From Rhodoferax sp. (GTDB taxonomy: Bacteria > Pseudomonadota > Gammaproteobacteria > Burkholderiales > Burkholderiaceae_C): a stretch of 64,000 bases of DNA. The stretch is from the NCBI RefSeq assembly GCF_023701345.1, contig NZ_JAMPXE010000001.1, positions 18,871 through 82,870 on the forward strand, written 5' to 3'. Made by a program: the position numbers and the translations under genes. Positions 9,664 through 19,154 of this stretch are shown one piece after another; positions within the stretch are counted from its first letter, which is position 1, and every line of letters begins with the position of its first letter. The notes under the pieces are model-generated. The model did no database searches and had not been told where the DNA came from. It saw only the letters and a list, made by a program, of their open reading frames with translations.

Positions 9664-9689
9664 CTGGCGCTGCGAACGTTCAAAATGAA

Positions 9690-10910
9690 TCAAGGTTGGC
9701 GCACCCGCACCGCTTGGCCATCGGCAATCATGCTGCCCGGGTAAAGCAGCACGGTGTCGCCCTCGCGCAGGCCCTCATTGAGCCAGGCCACGTCAGAATT
9801 TCGGTCCTTGATCTGCACCGCCCTGGCGCGGGCGCGCCCGGCTTCCACCACAAAGACCCGCCATTGCTCGCCGTCACGCACCAGCGCCGCGGTGGGCACC
9901 AGCAAGGCCTTGGCCTGCTTGAACAACGTGATGCGGGCATCGATGCGAAAACCATCGCCGAGGCGCTGCGCCTCGGGGGCAGCGGCCTCCAGGCTCACAA
10001 TGACATTGACGCGCTGCTCCTCGATGCCCAGGGCCGACACCTTGGTGAAGGCCACGGGTTCGATGCGTGTGACCTGGCCGGGAATGGGCGCTGCGCCGCT
10101 GCCCAGCGAGAGTTGCACCGGCGCGCCCGGCTGGATTTGACGCACCTCGCCGGACAGCACGTCGATGACCGCCTCCATGGCGGCGGTGTTGCCGATGTCG
10201 AGCAGCGGCTGGCCGGCGGTGACCGGGGCGGCGCTGTCCAGGTGCAGCTTGAGCACCTGCCCGTCGACCGGGCTTTTGAGTTCCCAACGGCCCGTGGTGC
10301 TGCCGCCGGCTGCGGGCTCGGCGCGACTCAGGGCGGCGCGCGCTTCGGCCACAGCAAAGTCGGCCATGCCCTGCTCGGCGCGCGCGGCCGTGAGCGCCTG
10401 CTGCGCGGCCTGGCGGGCCAGTACCGCCTGGTCGCGCGCCGACGCGGAAATGAAGTTGTCCTGCGCCAGCTTGGCCGCCCGCTCGGCTTCCAGCATGGCC
10501 TGCGCCAGTGCGGTCTGCGCCTGCTGCACCTGCGCTGCGGCGGCACGGCGCGCAGCGTCGGCGCTGCCCACGCGCTGCTGCAATACGGTACGCGTGCGCG
10601 CATCGATCATTTGCGGCGCGACCGGCACCAGGGCCGCCACCACGTCACCGGCGCGCACGCGGTCGCCCACTTTCAATGTCGGGCGCATCAGTTCGGCGTG
10701 CGTGGGGGCTGTGATCACATAGCGGTTTTTCAGGCGCAAGCGGCCGTCCTCTTCAATGCTCTGCTCAAAGCTGCCGGTGGTCACGGTAGCCACTTCGACC
10801 AGCAGCGGACGCGGCCGGTAAACGGCATAGACCAGCGCGGCCGCCGCCATCAGCAGCAGCGCCCCGCCAATCCAGCGTTGGTATTTTTTCCAGGGAGTTT
10901 GATTGTTCAT
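9690..10910 (-). CDS. HlyD/MacA-like periplasmic adaptor of an ABC exporter
   Basis: N-terminal TM, lipoyl/coiled-coil region (AAQVQQAQTALAQAMLEAERAAKLAQ), first of a three-gene exporter set. Confidence 0.85.
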   Translation of the reverse strand: MNNQTPWKKYQRWIGGALLLMAAAALVYAVYRPRPLLVEVATVTTGSFEQSIEEDGRLRLKNRYVITAPTHAELMRPTLKVGDRVRAGDVVAALVPVAPQMIDARTRTVLQQRVGSADAARRAAAAQVQQAQTALAQAMLEAERAAKLAQDNFISASARDQAVLARQAAQQALTAARAEQGMADFAVAEARAALSRAEPAAGGSTTGRWELKSPVDGQVLKLHLDSAAPVTAGQPLLDIGNTAAMEAVIDVLSGEVRQIQPGAPVQLSLGSGAAPIPGQVTRIEPVAFTKVSALGIEEQRVNVIVSLEAAAPEAQRLGDGFRIDARITLFKQAKALLVPTAALVRDGEQWRVFVVEAGRARARAVQIKDRNSDVAWLNEGLREGDTVLLYPGSMIADGQAVRVRQP

Positions 10911-13276
10911 TCTCGTACCTTTAAAACAGCAACCAGGTCCAGTTGGTCAATCTTGCGGCGCACCAGCAGCGCGCTGGCAATGCCTGCGGCCAGCACAATC
11001 AGCGCCGCCGAGGCATAGGTGGACGGCTCGATGATGACCGGGAAGTCGATGCTGTCGGATGACATCAGCTGCATCATCAGCGAAGCCAGCCCCCAGCCCG
11101 CCAGCAAACCGATAGGCAGAGCCAGCAGCAATTCGGCACCAAGCTCGGCCAGCAGCAGCACCGAGACCTCGGCACGCGTCATGCCGAGCACGCGCAGGCT
11201 TGCCAGTTCCCAGGCGCGCTCCGAGAGCGAAATGCGCGCCGCGTTGTAGATAATGCCCACCGCCATCGCCACCGCAAACAGCGTCAGAATGCCGCTGAAC
11301 ACGCCCATGTTGCGCGAGGTGGTCTTGTTGAAATTGGCCAGCGAGCCGGCCTTGTCGAACACCGCGCTGATGGTCGGTGCGCCCTTGACCGCCGCCCAGA
11401 AAGCACCCATGGCCTGCGAGTCCACCTGCAGCGCGGCATCGACCACGCCGTCGCCATCGCGCGCCAGCCGGTTCATCGCGTCCAGGTTCATGTAGAGCAG
11501 CTTGCCAAACATGGTCTGCACGACATCGACCACCTCGACCTCGGTGTGCCTCTGGTTCCACAGGCGGAACTCAAGCGCGATGCGGTCGCCCACGCGCACG
11601 CCGAGTTCGCGTGCCAGCATGGCCGAGAGCACCACGCCGTGCGCCGGCATGTCCACCGCACCGCGTTGCTCGTCGACCACGCGCATCAGTCGCGCACCGG
11701 CGCGAAAACCCATGAGCGCAGTGTCTTCACTGCGGCCGCCAAAACGCACGCGCACCGGCTCGGTTCGGTAGGGCTCGGCGCCGATCACGCCGGGCAGGCG
11801 CCGCAGGTCTTGCACCACGTCCAGCGGCACCGGCCGGTGAAAGTTGACCAGCACATCGCCCTGCTGCACCTGGCGGAATTGCACATCGACGATATGGGCA
11901 ATGGCGTCGAGCCAGAAGGCGCCCGAAATCTGCAGCGCCACCGCCAGCGCAATGCCGGTGACGGTGAAAGCGGCGCGCAAGGGGCGGCGCTCGAAATTGC
12001 GGATCACCATCATCGCGCCGGTGCTCACGTAGCGGGCGAAGCCCAGACGCTCGATCAGCGTCGGCTTGAAGGCTGGGGGCGACGGGGGTTGCATGGCCTG
12101 CGCCGGGCTCAGGCGCACCACGGCGCGGATCGCCGTCCAGGTGCCGAGGGCGGCGGCCACGGCAGCGATCAGCGCCGACGCCACGATCAGCCAGGGACTG
12201 GTCACATAGGCCAGTTGGTTAAAGCGGAACACCTCGTCGTACAAGCCCAGCATGCCCTGCCCGATCAGCGCACTCAAGGCCAGACCGGCGGCCACACCCA
12301 GGCCGGCGATGGCAAACGCCAGCTGGATGTAGTGCCAGGCGATGGCGCCGTCGCTGTAGCCCAGCGCCTTGAGGGCGGCAATCTGGCTGCGCTGCGTGGC
12401 CACCTGGCGGCTCAGCACCACGTTGAGGATGAACATCGCCACCGCCAGAAAGATCGACGGCAGCACGGTGCCCATCACCTTGAGCGATGCCAGCTCGTCG
12501 GTCACGATCTTGGATGACAACTGCCTGTCGCGCCCCACCGCGCCAATCGCGCCATAGGGTTCGAGCAGCCGGTCCACGCGTTCCAGCACCGGCGCCACCG
12601 CCACACCGGCATCCAGCCGCAGCGACGCCTGATTGAAGGCGCCCTGCATGTCAAAGGCTTCGGTCATGCGAGCAGCGTCGATCCACCAGATGCCAAACTG
12701 CTGGTCATCCGGCGCACCGCCTTGCGAAGCAAACACATACTCGGGCGAGGCCACCGTGCCGACCAGCAACACACGTTCACGTTTGCCGTTGAGGATGGCG
12801 TGCACGGTGTCACCGGGGTTCAGGCTGCGCGCTGCGGCAAAGCGGTCGCTGACCAGCGCCTCCAGCGTCCCGTCGTGCTCGGGCCATCGTCCGCGCTTGA
12901 GCGTGAGTGCATTGAGGCCCTGCCGGTTGGCATGCACACGCGCCAGATCAAGCCCGATGAAGCGCCCAGTGACCGGCACCACCACGCCGGGCAAGTCGAC
13001 CTGCGCGTCAAAGACCACGTCAAGCTTGACCTCGGCCACGCCGTCGAGCGCGGCCAGCCGCTCGTGCAGCTGCACCGGCGCGCGCTTGACATTGGCAAAC
13101 ACGTCGGCCAGCCGGTTGTCACGGTAAAACGCGTCACGCGAACCCTTGAGCGACTCATGCACCGAGAACATGCCGACAAAACCGGCCACGCCAATCGCCA
13201 CCACCACCGCAATCGTCGCCGCCTGCGCGCGCAGGCGCGTCAGGTCGCGCCAGAGCTTGATGTGGATGGCTTTCAT
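10907..13276 (-). CDS. FtsX-like ABC transporter permease
   Basis: 789 aa with two FtsX-type domains ([40 protein letters not shown]). Confidence 0.88.
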   Translation of the reverse strand: MKAIHIKLWRDLTRLRAQAATIAVVVAIGVAGFVGMFSVHESLKGSRDAFYRDNRLADVFANVKRAPVQLHERLAALDGVAEVKLDVVFDAQVDLPGVVVPVTGRFIGLDLARVHANRQGLNALTLKRGRWPEHDGTLEALVSDRFAAARSLNPGDTVHAILNGKRERVLLVGTVASPEYVFASQGGAPDDQQFGIWWIDAARMTEAFDMQGAFNQASLRLDAGVAVAPVLERVDRLLEPYGAIGAVGRDRQLSSKIVTDELASLKVMGTVLPSIFLAVAMFILNVVLSRQVATQRSQIAALKALGYSDGAIAWHYIQLAFAIAGLGVAAGLALSALIGQGMLGLYDEVFRFNQLAYVTSPWLIVASALIAAVAAALGTWTAIRAVVRLSPAQAMQPPSPPAFKPTLIERLGFARYVSTGAMMVIRNFERRPLRAAFTVTGIALAVALQISGAFWLDAIAHIVDVQFRQVQQGDVLVNFHRPVPLDVVQDLRRLPGVIGAEPYRTEPVRVRFGGRSEDTALMGFRAGARLMRVVDEQRGAVDMPAHGVVLSAMLARELGVRVGDRIALEFRLWNQRHTEVEVVDVVQTMFGKLLYMNLDAMNRLARDGDGVVDAALQVDSQAMGAFWAAVKGAPTISAVFDKAGSLANFNKTTSRNMGVFSGILTLFAVAMAVGIIYNAARISLSERAWELASLRVLGMTRAEVSVLLLAELGAELLLALPIGLLAGWGLASLMMQLMSSDSIDFPVIIEPSTYASAALIVLAAGIASALLVRRKIDQLDLVAVLKVRE

Positions 13277-13283
13277 GGCAGGC

Positions 13284-14024
13284 TCACCAGTTCAGACTGG
13301 ACGCCGCCACCTTGTGGCTATTGACGCGGGTCTCGACAATGCGGCCGTCGGCCAGCCGCAGCACGCGGTCGGCCATGTCGGCAATGGGGGCGTTGTGGGT
13401 AATGACGATGGTGGTGGTGCCGAGCTCGCGGTTCACCTGCTCGATGGCCTGCAACACCATGACGCCGGTGGCGCAATCGAGCGCCCCAGTGGGTTCGTCG
13501 CACAGCAAGACCTCGGGCTGCTTGGCAATGGCACGCGCAATGGCCACACGCTGCTGCTCGCCGCCCGAGAGCTGCGACACAAAGTGGTTCTTGCGCTCGC
13601 CCAGGCCCACCAGAGCCAGCGCGTCTTCGGGTTGCATCGGGTTGTCGGCCAGATCGGTCACCAGCGCCACGTTTTCGCGTGCGGTCAGGCTGGGGATCAG
13701 GTTGTAGAACTGAAACACAAAACCCACATGCTCGCGCCGGTAACTGGTCAGCTCGGCATCGTCGGCGCCAATGAGTTCATGCGTGTCGCCGGCATGGGTC
13801 CAGCGCGCCGAGCCGCTGGTGGCCGAATCCAGGCCGCCCAGAATGTTGAGCAGCGTCGACTTGCCGCTGCCCGAGGCGCCGAGCAGCACCACAAATTCGC
13901 CGCGCACGATGTCCAGGTCCACGCCGCGCAGGGCGTGCACGGCGGTGTCGCCCTCACCATAAATCTTGGTCAAACCACGGGCCATGAAAACCAGTTGAGG
14001 GTCAGCAGTTGAGATGTCCATCAT
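13284..14024 (-). CDS. ABC transporter ATP-binding protein (LolD/MacB-like)
   Basis: Walker [10 protein letters not shown], signature [15 protein letters not shown], Walker [13 protein letters not shown]. Confidence 0.92.
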   Translation of the reverse strand: MMDISTADPQLVFMARGLTKIYGEGDTAVHALRGVDLDIVRGEFVVLLGASGSGKSTLLNILGGLDSATSGSARWTHAGDTHELIGADDAELTSYRREHVGFVFQFYNLIPSLTARENVALVTDLADNPMQPEDALALVGLGERKNHFVSQLSGGEQQRVAIARAIAKQPEVLLCDEPTGALDCATGVMVLQAIEQVNRELGTTTIVITHNAPIADMADRVLRLADGRIVETRVNSHKVAASSLNW

Positions 14025-14184
14025 GTTTTGCGCCGGGTGTAAATTCGCTTACGCCATGCAGCACACCTTGAATTTTCACCAAAACACAGCGGCCCGGGAT
14101 TGCGTTATGTCGGCTTTTGGGAAAGTAAGTTTTCACCTGGGCGACAAAAATGAAGCGCATGGGCTCAATGTGAGCCGGCCGCGC

Positions 14185-15507
14185 CTAAATGGCTTGCGAA
14201 ATCACCGTTCGTTCCACCAGACGGTCATCGCCCAGCACGATCATCGAAAACAGCAATTCATCCAGATTGCTGGCCAGCGCCGTTTTGCGCGCCAGCAGCG
14301 GGGTGGCCTGCGGGTTCAACACCACAAAATCTGCCTCACAACCCGGCTGCAAATTGCCCACCACGCCATCCAGGCCGAGCGCCTGCGCGGCACCAGCCGT
14401 GTACTGCCACCACACATGCTGCGGGCTCAAACTCAAGCCCGGTTTGGTCTGCCCTTCCCGCCCCACGTAATAAGCGGCCAGCATGGTGTGAAACGGGCTG
14501 AAACTGGTGCCGCCGCCGACATCGCTGGCCAGCCCGTACTCCAAGCCGACCCGGTCAGCGCCAGCATAGTCAAAAAAACCACTGCCCAGAAACAGGTTGC
14601 TGGTCGGGCAAACCGCGGCAGCCGCACCAGTGTCCCGCATCAGGGCACGGTCATCGTCGTCAAAATGGATGCAGTGGGCGTAGATAGCGCGGTCTCGCAT
14701 CAGGCCGAAGTCGGCATAGGTGGCCAGGTAGCTGCGCGAGGCCGGAAACAAGGCCCGCGCCCAGGCAATCTCGGCCTTGTTCTCGGCCACATGCGACTGG
14801 ATCCAAACGTCAGGGTATTTGGCGGCCAACTCTCCCGCGCCGCGCAACTGGGCCTCGGTGCAGCTCGGCGCAAAGCGCGGCGTGATGGCGTAGCCGAGCC
14901 GGTCAACGCCATGCCATTGCCGGATCAGCGCCTCGGAGTCCAGCAGACTCTGCTCGGTGGCGTCAAGCCTGCCTTGCGCGGCCGGCTGGTTCAGCACATC
15001 AGGCGGCGCGTGGCGATCCATCAAACATAGACCGGTGATCAGGCGCATGTGATGTTTTTGCGCCTCGGTAAAAAACGCCTGCACCGATACCGGATGCGAG
15101 GTGGCGAAGGTGAGCGCGGTGGTCACGCCCTGGCGCAGCAACTCTTCAATGAAAAATTGCACGGCCTGGGTACTGTAGCTAGACGACGAGAAGCGCATTT
15201 CTTCGGGAAATGTGTACTTTTCCAGCCAGGGCAGCAAGCCTTCGGCAGGCGAGCCGATGACGTTGGTTTGCGGATAGTGGCTGTGCAAATCGACAAAGCC
15301 AGGTGCAATGATGCGACCCGGCCAATGGGTTACCACCAGGTCAGGAAAACGCGTGCGCAGATCGTGGTAGTGCCCGACCGCCTGCACCACCTGCCGGCCC
15401 TGCGCATTGGGCCCCACCACCAGCAAGCCGTCTTCTTCATAGAGAGCGGCATGGCGTGGTTCAAGGTCAGTGACAAAGCGGAGAATGGCTGCGCGGTAGG
15501 CTTTCAT
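14185..15507 (-). CDS. guaD: Guanine deaminase
   Basis: Amidohydrolase: PGFVDLHSHYPQ, HVAEN, ASDVGGGTSFSPFHTM; located in a purine gene cluster. Confidence 0.88.
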   Translation of the reverse strand: MKAYRAAILRFVTDLEPRHAALYEEDGLLVVGPNAQGRQVVQAVGHYHDLRTRFPDLVVTHWPGRIIAPGFVDLHSHYPQTNVIGSPAEGLLPWLEKYTFPEEMRFSSSSYSTQAVQFFIEELLRQGVTTALTFATSHPVSVQAFFTEAQKHHMRLITGLCLMDRHAPPDVLNQPAAQGRLDATEQSLLDSEALIRQWHGVDRLGYAITPRFAPSCTEAQLRGAGELAAKYPDVWIQSHVAENKAEIAWARALFPASRSYLATYADFGLMRDRAIYAHCIHFDDDDRALMRDTGAAAAVCPTSNLFLGSGFFDYAGADRVGLEYGLASDVGGGTSFSPFHTMLAAYYVGREGQTKPGLSLSPQHVWWQYTAGAAQALGLDGVVGNLQPGCEADFVVLNPQATPLLARKTALASNLDELLFSMIVLGDDRLVERTVISQAI

Positions 15508-15553
15508 AGGCAGTAGAGCTTACCCAACTTTGAAATGCCAGAACAGCATGGAT

Positions 15554-16594
15554 TCACTCGAAGGTCTCAAACACCTCCACCAATCGGTCCTGAAACGCCT
15601 GCTTGGCTGATGCGTCGATGAAACTGGCGGCAAAACTGTTGTGCGCCAACTGGTAGGCGTGTTGCGCCGTCAACCCCAGCGCGGCAAAAGTCTGCGTGTA
15701 ATTCTCATTGATGTAGCCGCCAAAATAGGCTGGATCGTCCGAGTTGACGGTGGCCACCAGCCCGGCTTGCAGCATGCGGCCCAGGTTGTGTTGGGCCAGC
15801 GTCGGGAACACCTTTAATTTCAGATTGGACAGCGGGCACACCGTGAGCGGAATGCGCTCAAACGCCAGCCGCGTCACCAACGCCGGGTCGCGCAGGGCCT
15901 GCACGCCGTGGTCGATGCGCTCCACCTTGAGCACGTCCAGGGCGCTCCAGATGTAGGCCGGCGGGCCTTCTTCGCCCGCGTGCGCCACCAGCCGGAAGTC
16001 CAGGGCACGCGCCCTGGCAAATACTTTGGCGAATTTTTCCGGGGGATGGCCCAACTCGCTGGATGCCAGACCGATGCCGACCAGTTTGTCGCGGTAAGGC
16101 AGCGCCTGCTCCAGTGCCTCGAAGGCCTCATGCTCGGACAAATGGCGCAAGAAACACAGGATCAACGAAGCACTGATCCCCAGTTGTTCCTGGGCATCGG
16201 CACAAGCCCGGTGCAGGCCGTTGATCACGACATCGGCACTCAGGCCGTGGCTGGTGTGGGTTTGCGTGTCGAAAAAAATCTCGGTGTGCAGCACATGGTC
16301 TGCCGCCGCGCGCACCAGGTAGGCCCAGCACATGTCATAAAAGTCCTGCTCGGTGCGCAACACCAGCGTGCCCGCGTGGTAGACATCCAGAAACTCCTGC
16401 AGGTTGTTGAACACATAGGCCCGGCGCAGCGCTGCCACGTCCGGATAGGGCACGGTCAAGCCATTGCGCGCCGCCAGCGCAAACATCAGTTCGGGCTCGA
16501 GTGAGCCTTCGATGTGCATGTGCAGCTCGGCCTTGGGCATGCGCCGGAGCAGCTCGGGCAAGCGCTCCGAAACAACGGGTTTGATTTGTCTCAT
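15554..16594 (-). CDS. Adenosine (or adenine) deaminase
   Basis: [53 protein letters not shown]. Confidence 0.88.
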   Translation of the reverse strand: MRQIKPVVSERLPELLRRMPKAELHMHIEGSLEPELMFALAARNGLTVPYPDVAALRRAYVFNNLQEFLDVYHAGTLVLRTEQDFYDMCWAYLVRAAADHVLHTEIFFDTQTHTSHGLSADVVINGLHRACADAQEQLGISASLILCFLRHLSEHEAFEALEQALPYRDKLVGIGLASSELGHPPEKFAKVFARARALDFRLVAHAGEEGPPAYIWSALDVLKVERIDHGVQALRDPALVTRLAFERIPLTVCPLSNLKLKVFPTLAQHNLGRMLQAGLVATVNSDDPAYFGGYINENYTQTFAALGLTAQHAYQLAHNSFAASFIDASAKQAFQDRLVEVFETFE

Positions 16595-16677
16595 GGTGAT
16601 TTCATCACTGGGTTTGACTGCGCTATTGGCCAGAACTTGTATTTCTGGTCTTTGATTTCAGGGTGACGATCGTGATG

Positions 16678-16756
16678 GCAGGGCTTGGGGTATGGGCCCC
16701 CGCCTCATACTGTCAAAGGCCCAGAAATCGGCGGAAACCCATACCCCAAGCTCTGC
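16678..16756 (+). repeat. Long-stem hairpin element, copy 3
   Basis: GCAGgGCTTGGGGTATGGG-cccc-CGCC-[TCATACTGTCAAAGGCCCAGAAATC]-GGCG-gaaa-CCCATACCCCAAGCtCTGC; 19-bp stem with one G-U. Confidence 0.9.
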
Positions 16757-16993
16757 TACCGACAGCATCGATTCACACAGCAAGTTTAATTCGGGAGAAG
16801 GACGGGGCTGCAGCGTAAGGAGTCAGCGACGAGTACCCGCTTATAGGCAGCCCGGCTGAAGTTAAATTGGCAGCCTTTGGCATTGCGAATCCTTGCGCAT
16901 CTGTAAACACACGTGAATGACATTGAGATAACCACGCGGAGTTTCTGTGCGTAAAACACGCGACGTTGATACCGTGACGCTCACCAGCTTAAT

Positions 16994-17791
16994 TCACAAC
17001 AACCCAAATCCCAATCCGATACCAATGGCAATCATCATGGCCGCGACCATCAATTCGACGGTGCGCAAGGTAACTTGTTTGAGTAATCGTTTGCCAAAAT
17101 AGGAACCCAGGAAGGCCGACACTATAGCCACCAGCATCAGTTCGCCCGATTGACTGCTTCGCACGCTCTCCAAAGCAGCTGGTAGCGTGAGGCCGTAGAC
17201 GGCAATGCGAACCACGTCCACGACAACAGTGCAAACTGCGCCGGTTCCAACATAGGATTCTTTGGAAAGCCCCAGCTTGATGAGAAATGCGGAGCGCAGG
17301 GCACCCTGGTTACCCGATAGTCCGCCAAAAAAACCAGACAACAAGCCGCCTGCCACAAGCCAGCGTGCGGGGAAGGCCAGCCGGGCAAAAGAGGGGGAGA
17401 GTTCAAGCAGCGCAAAAATCGTGATGACGCCACCTATCAACACTTTGACTGGCGTGATGTCGTGGGTCCGGCCCAGCCATTCATAACTTGCCCACGGCAA
17501 AAGTGCCGATATCCTGGCCAACAGACTCGCCCCAATGATGGCAGCTAACCCTGCTGGCAAGGCAAAACGAATAACGGTAGGCCAATGTGCATCACGCCCC
17601 ACCAACCCGATCTTGAAAAGGTTGTTGGCGAGGTGCACCACGGCCGTCATGGCGATGGCAACCGACACCGGGAAGAACAAGGCAAAAACAGGGGTCAGGA
17701 TGGTACCCAACCCGAAACCTGAAAAAAAGGTCAAGCAGGAAGCGACGAGCGCACTGACGCTGATGATCAGAATGTCCATACTGAAACCCAT
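16994..17791 (-). CDS. TSUP-family (TauE/SafE-like) membrane permease
   Basis: 265 aa, about 8 TM, GGLLSGFFGGLSGNQGALRSAFLI characteristic of TSUP. Confidence 0.88.
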   Translation of the reverse strand: MGFSMDILIISVSALVASCLTFFSGFGLGTILTPVFALFFPVSVAIAMTAVVHLANNLFKIGLVGRDAHWPTVIRFALPAGLAAIIGASLLARISALLPWASYEWLGRTHDITPVKVLIGGVITIFALLELSPSFARLAFPARWLVAGGLLSGFFGGLSGNQGALRSAFLIKLGLSKESYVGTGAVCTVVVDVVRIAVYGLTLPAALESVRSSQSGELMLVAIVSAFLGSYFGKRLLKQVTLRTVELMVAAMMIAIGIGLGFGLL

Positions 17792-17862
17792 GCGGGCCGC
17801 CCGAACCGGGGCAGCCCTGTGTTCAAGAGCCCGGGACGCGTGCCCCGGGCTGACCTGCAGAC

Positions 17863-18936
17863 TTATTTCTTGCCGAACATCAGGTACATCGGATCATCCG
17901 ACGTCGCGTGGCGAACCTGTGCGTTGTCGAACGCGGCAAAACCAAATCCGTAGCGTGCACCTAGGTTGGCGAACTGCACGTCAAACTTGCTTCCGGTCAC
18001 CAGTTTGCGGCTGACTACCGAGGTGTGCATGCCATTGGCATACGTGTTCACCGTGCGCACGTCACCGCGGTCGGTACCCGTCAGCGGGTTGATGATGATC
18101 GAAGCCACTTCATCGCCAGCCTTGAATTTGCTGTCGTCAAACGCCACTTCGTCACCGCGCTTGATGAAGTAAGTACCCCCAGCATTGGCGGCCTTGGCCT
18201 CGCGGCCCATGAATGCCGGCTTGCCGTTCACCAGCGCGACATTGGTGTATTCGCCGCCAACTGGCCCCGGGTCGCCCTTGCGACCGGCGTTGGGTGCGGT
18301 TTTGGCGTCATAACGTGTGTCGTCGGTGTACTGGTCATCCACAAACCCCAAAGGTCCTGTGCGCTGGCCTTTCATGTGCCACATGTCCAGCAACTGGCCT
18401 GGCTGGTTGGTGTACTTGTTGCCGTAGGGCTTGGTCTGCCCCTCGTGGCAAGCCATGGCGCAGCCTTCCTTGTCAAATTGATTGGCGGTCGCCGCGTTGG
18501 TTGGCCAGAGCATGGCCCACTTGTCCTCGTAGTACATGTTGTCGTCGCCACCCTTGTTGGCCGGATCGCTGAGCTTGCGCCATGATCCGTCCGCCTGCTT
18601 CTGGAAGGGGCCGCGGCGGACCGAATTGGTCGGGTCCTTGTACTGGACCAACATGTACAGCATGTCATTGGTATAGGCGGCTTTCAGGGTGACGCTGCTT
18701 TCACCTTTTGCACCTGGCTTGGCGCCAAAGTTGACACCGCCGGACAGCGTTGCCGACAACGGTCTGGCCTTGGCCCACACCGGATCGGCTGCGCCGGCCG
18801 CCATATTGGGGGCTGTGCTGGTAAATGTGGCGACCAGGGAATCGGGCGATACCTTGTCCTGCACCGATTGGCAGCCATACAGGGCCAGCGCCGCAAGGGT
18901 CACGGCGCTAACGGTGAACAGCGAAGTCTTCTTCAT
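17863..18936 (-). CDS. Exported ethylbenzene-dehydrogenase-related haem-binding protein (EB_dh-like), putative lipoprotein
   Basis: MKKTSLFTVSAVTLAALALYGCQ lipoprotein-like signal; beta-rich EB_dh style (AYTNDMLYMLVQYKDPT); CAMACH motif. Confidence 0.75.
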   Translation of the reverse strand: MKKTSLFTVSAVTLAALALYGCQSVQDKVSPDSLVATFTSTAPNMAAGAADPVWAKARPLSATLSGGVNFGAKPGAKGESSVTLKAAYTNDMLYMLVQYKDPTNSVRRGPFQKQADGSWRKLSDPANKGGDDNMYYEDKWAMLWPTNAATANQFDKEGCAMACHEGQTKPYGNKYTNQPGQLLDMWHMKGQRTGPLGFVDDQYTDDTRYDAKTAPNAGRKGDPGPVGGEYTNVALVNGKPAFMGREAKAANAGGTYFIKRGDEVAFDDSKFKAGDEVASIIINPLTGTDRGDVRTVNTYANGMHTSVVSRKLVTGSKFDVQFANLGARYGFGFAAFDNAQVRHATSDDPMYLMFGKK

Positions 18937-19006
18937 GATGGTTTCCTTGTTGAGTTAAAAATCAGAACCAAGCAATCACAGGATTCCTTGGTGCTCATCA
19001 ACTCTT

Positions 19007-19022
19007 TGCAAACTGCGTGCCA
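19007..19022 (-). promoter_or_regulatory. Sigma54 (RpoN) -24/-12 promoter of the haem-protein/TSUP genes
   Basis: Minus strand TGGCAC-GCAGT-TTGCA, matching TGGCAC-N5-TTGCA; about 70 nt upstream of the ATG at 18936. Confidence 0.85.
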
Positions 19023-19120
19023 TAGCGAAAACAGGTGAAATACAGAGAAAAAATAGGGATTTGATGGCTAAAACTGTCGGTTTTCACCCATGGCTGGTGC
19101 AAGAAGAAGTCCCCCTGTCA

Positions 19121-19154
19121 TCACAAAATCATGACACGTGTCATGATTTTGTGA
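19121..19154. promoter_or_regulatory. 34-bp perfect palindrome, candidate upstream activator site for the NtrC-type regulator
   Basis: TCACAAAATCATGACACGTGTCATGATTTTGTGA, about 140 bp upstream of the predicted start site; overlaps the 3' end of the regulator ORF. Confidence 0.75.

Noticed and set aside
9690-14024. HlyD-FtsX-ATPase set as a novel exporter
   Set aside because: Common MacAB-like architecture; a second such set occurs at 49560-54267. No special signal seen.
16780-16870. GGGCTGC...GCAGCCC pairing in the add/TSUP gap as an RNA element
   Set aside because: 7-bp arms about 40 nt apart could arise by chance; mentioned only as context.
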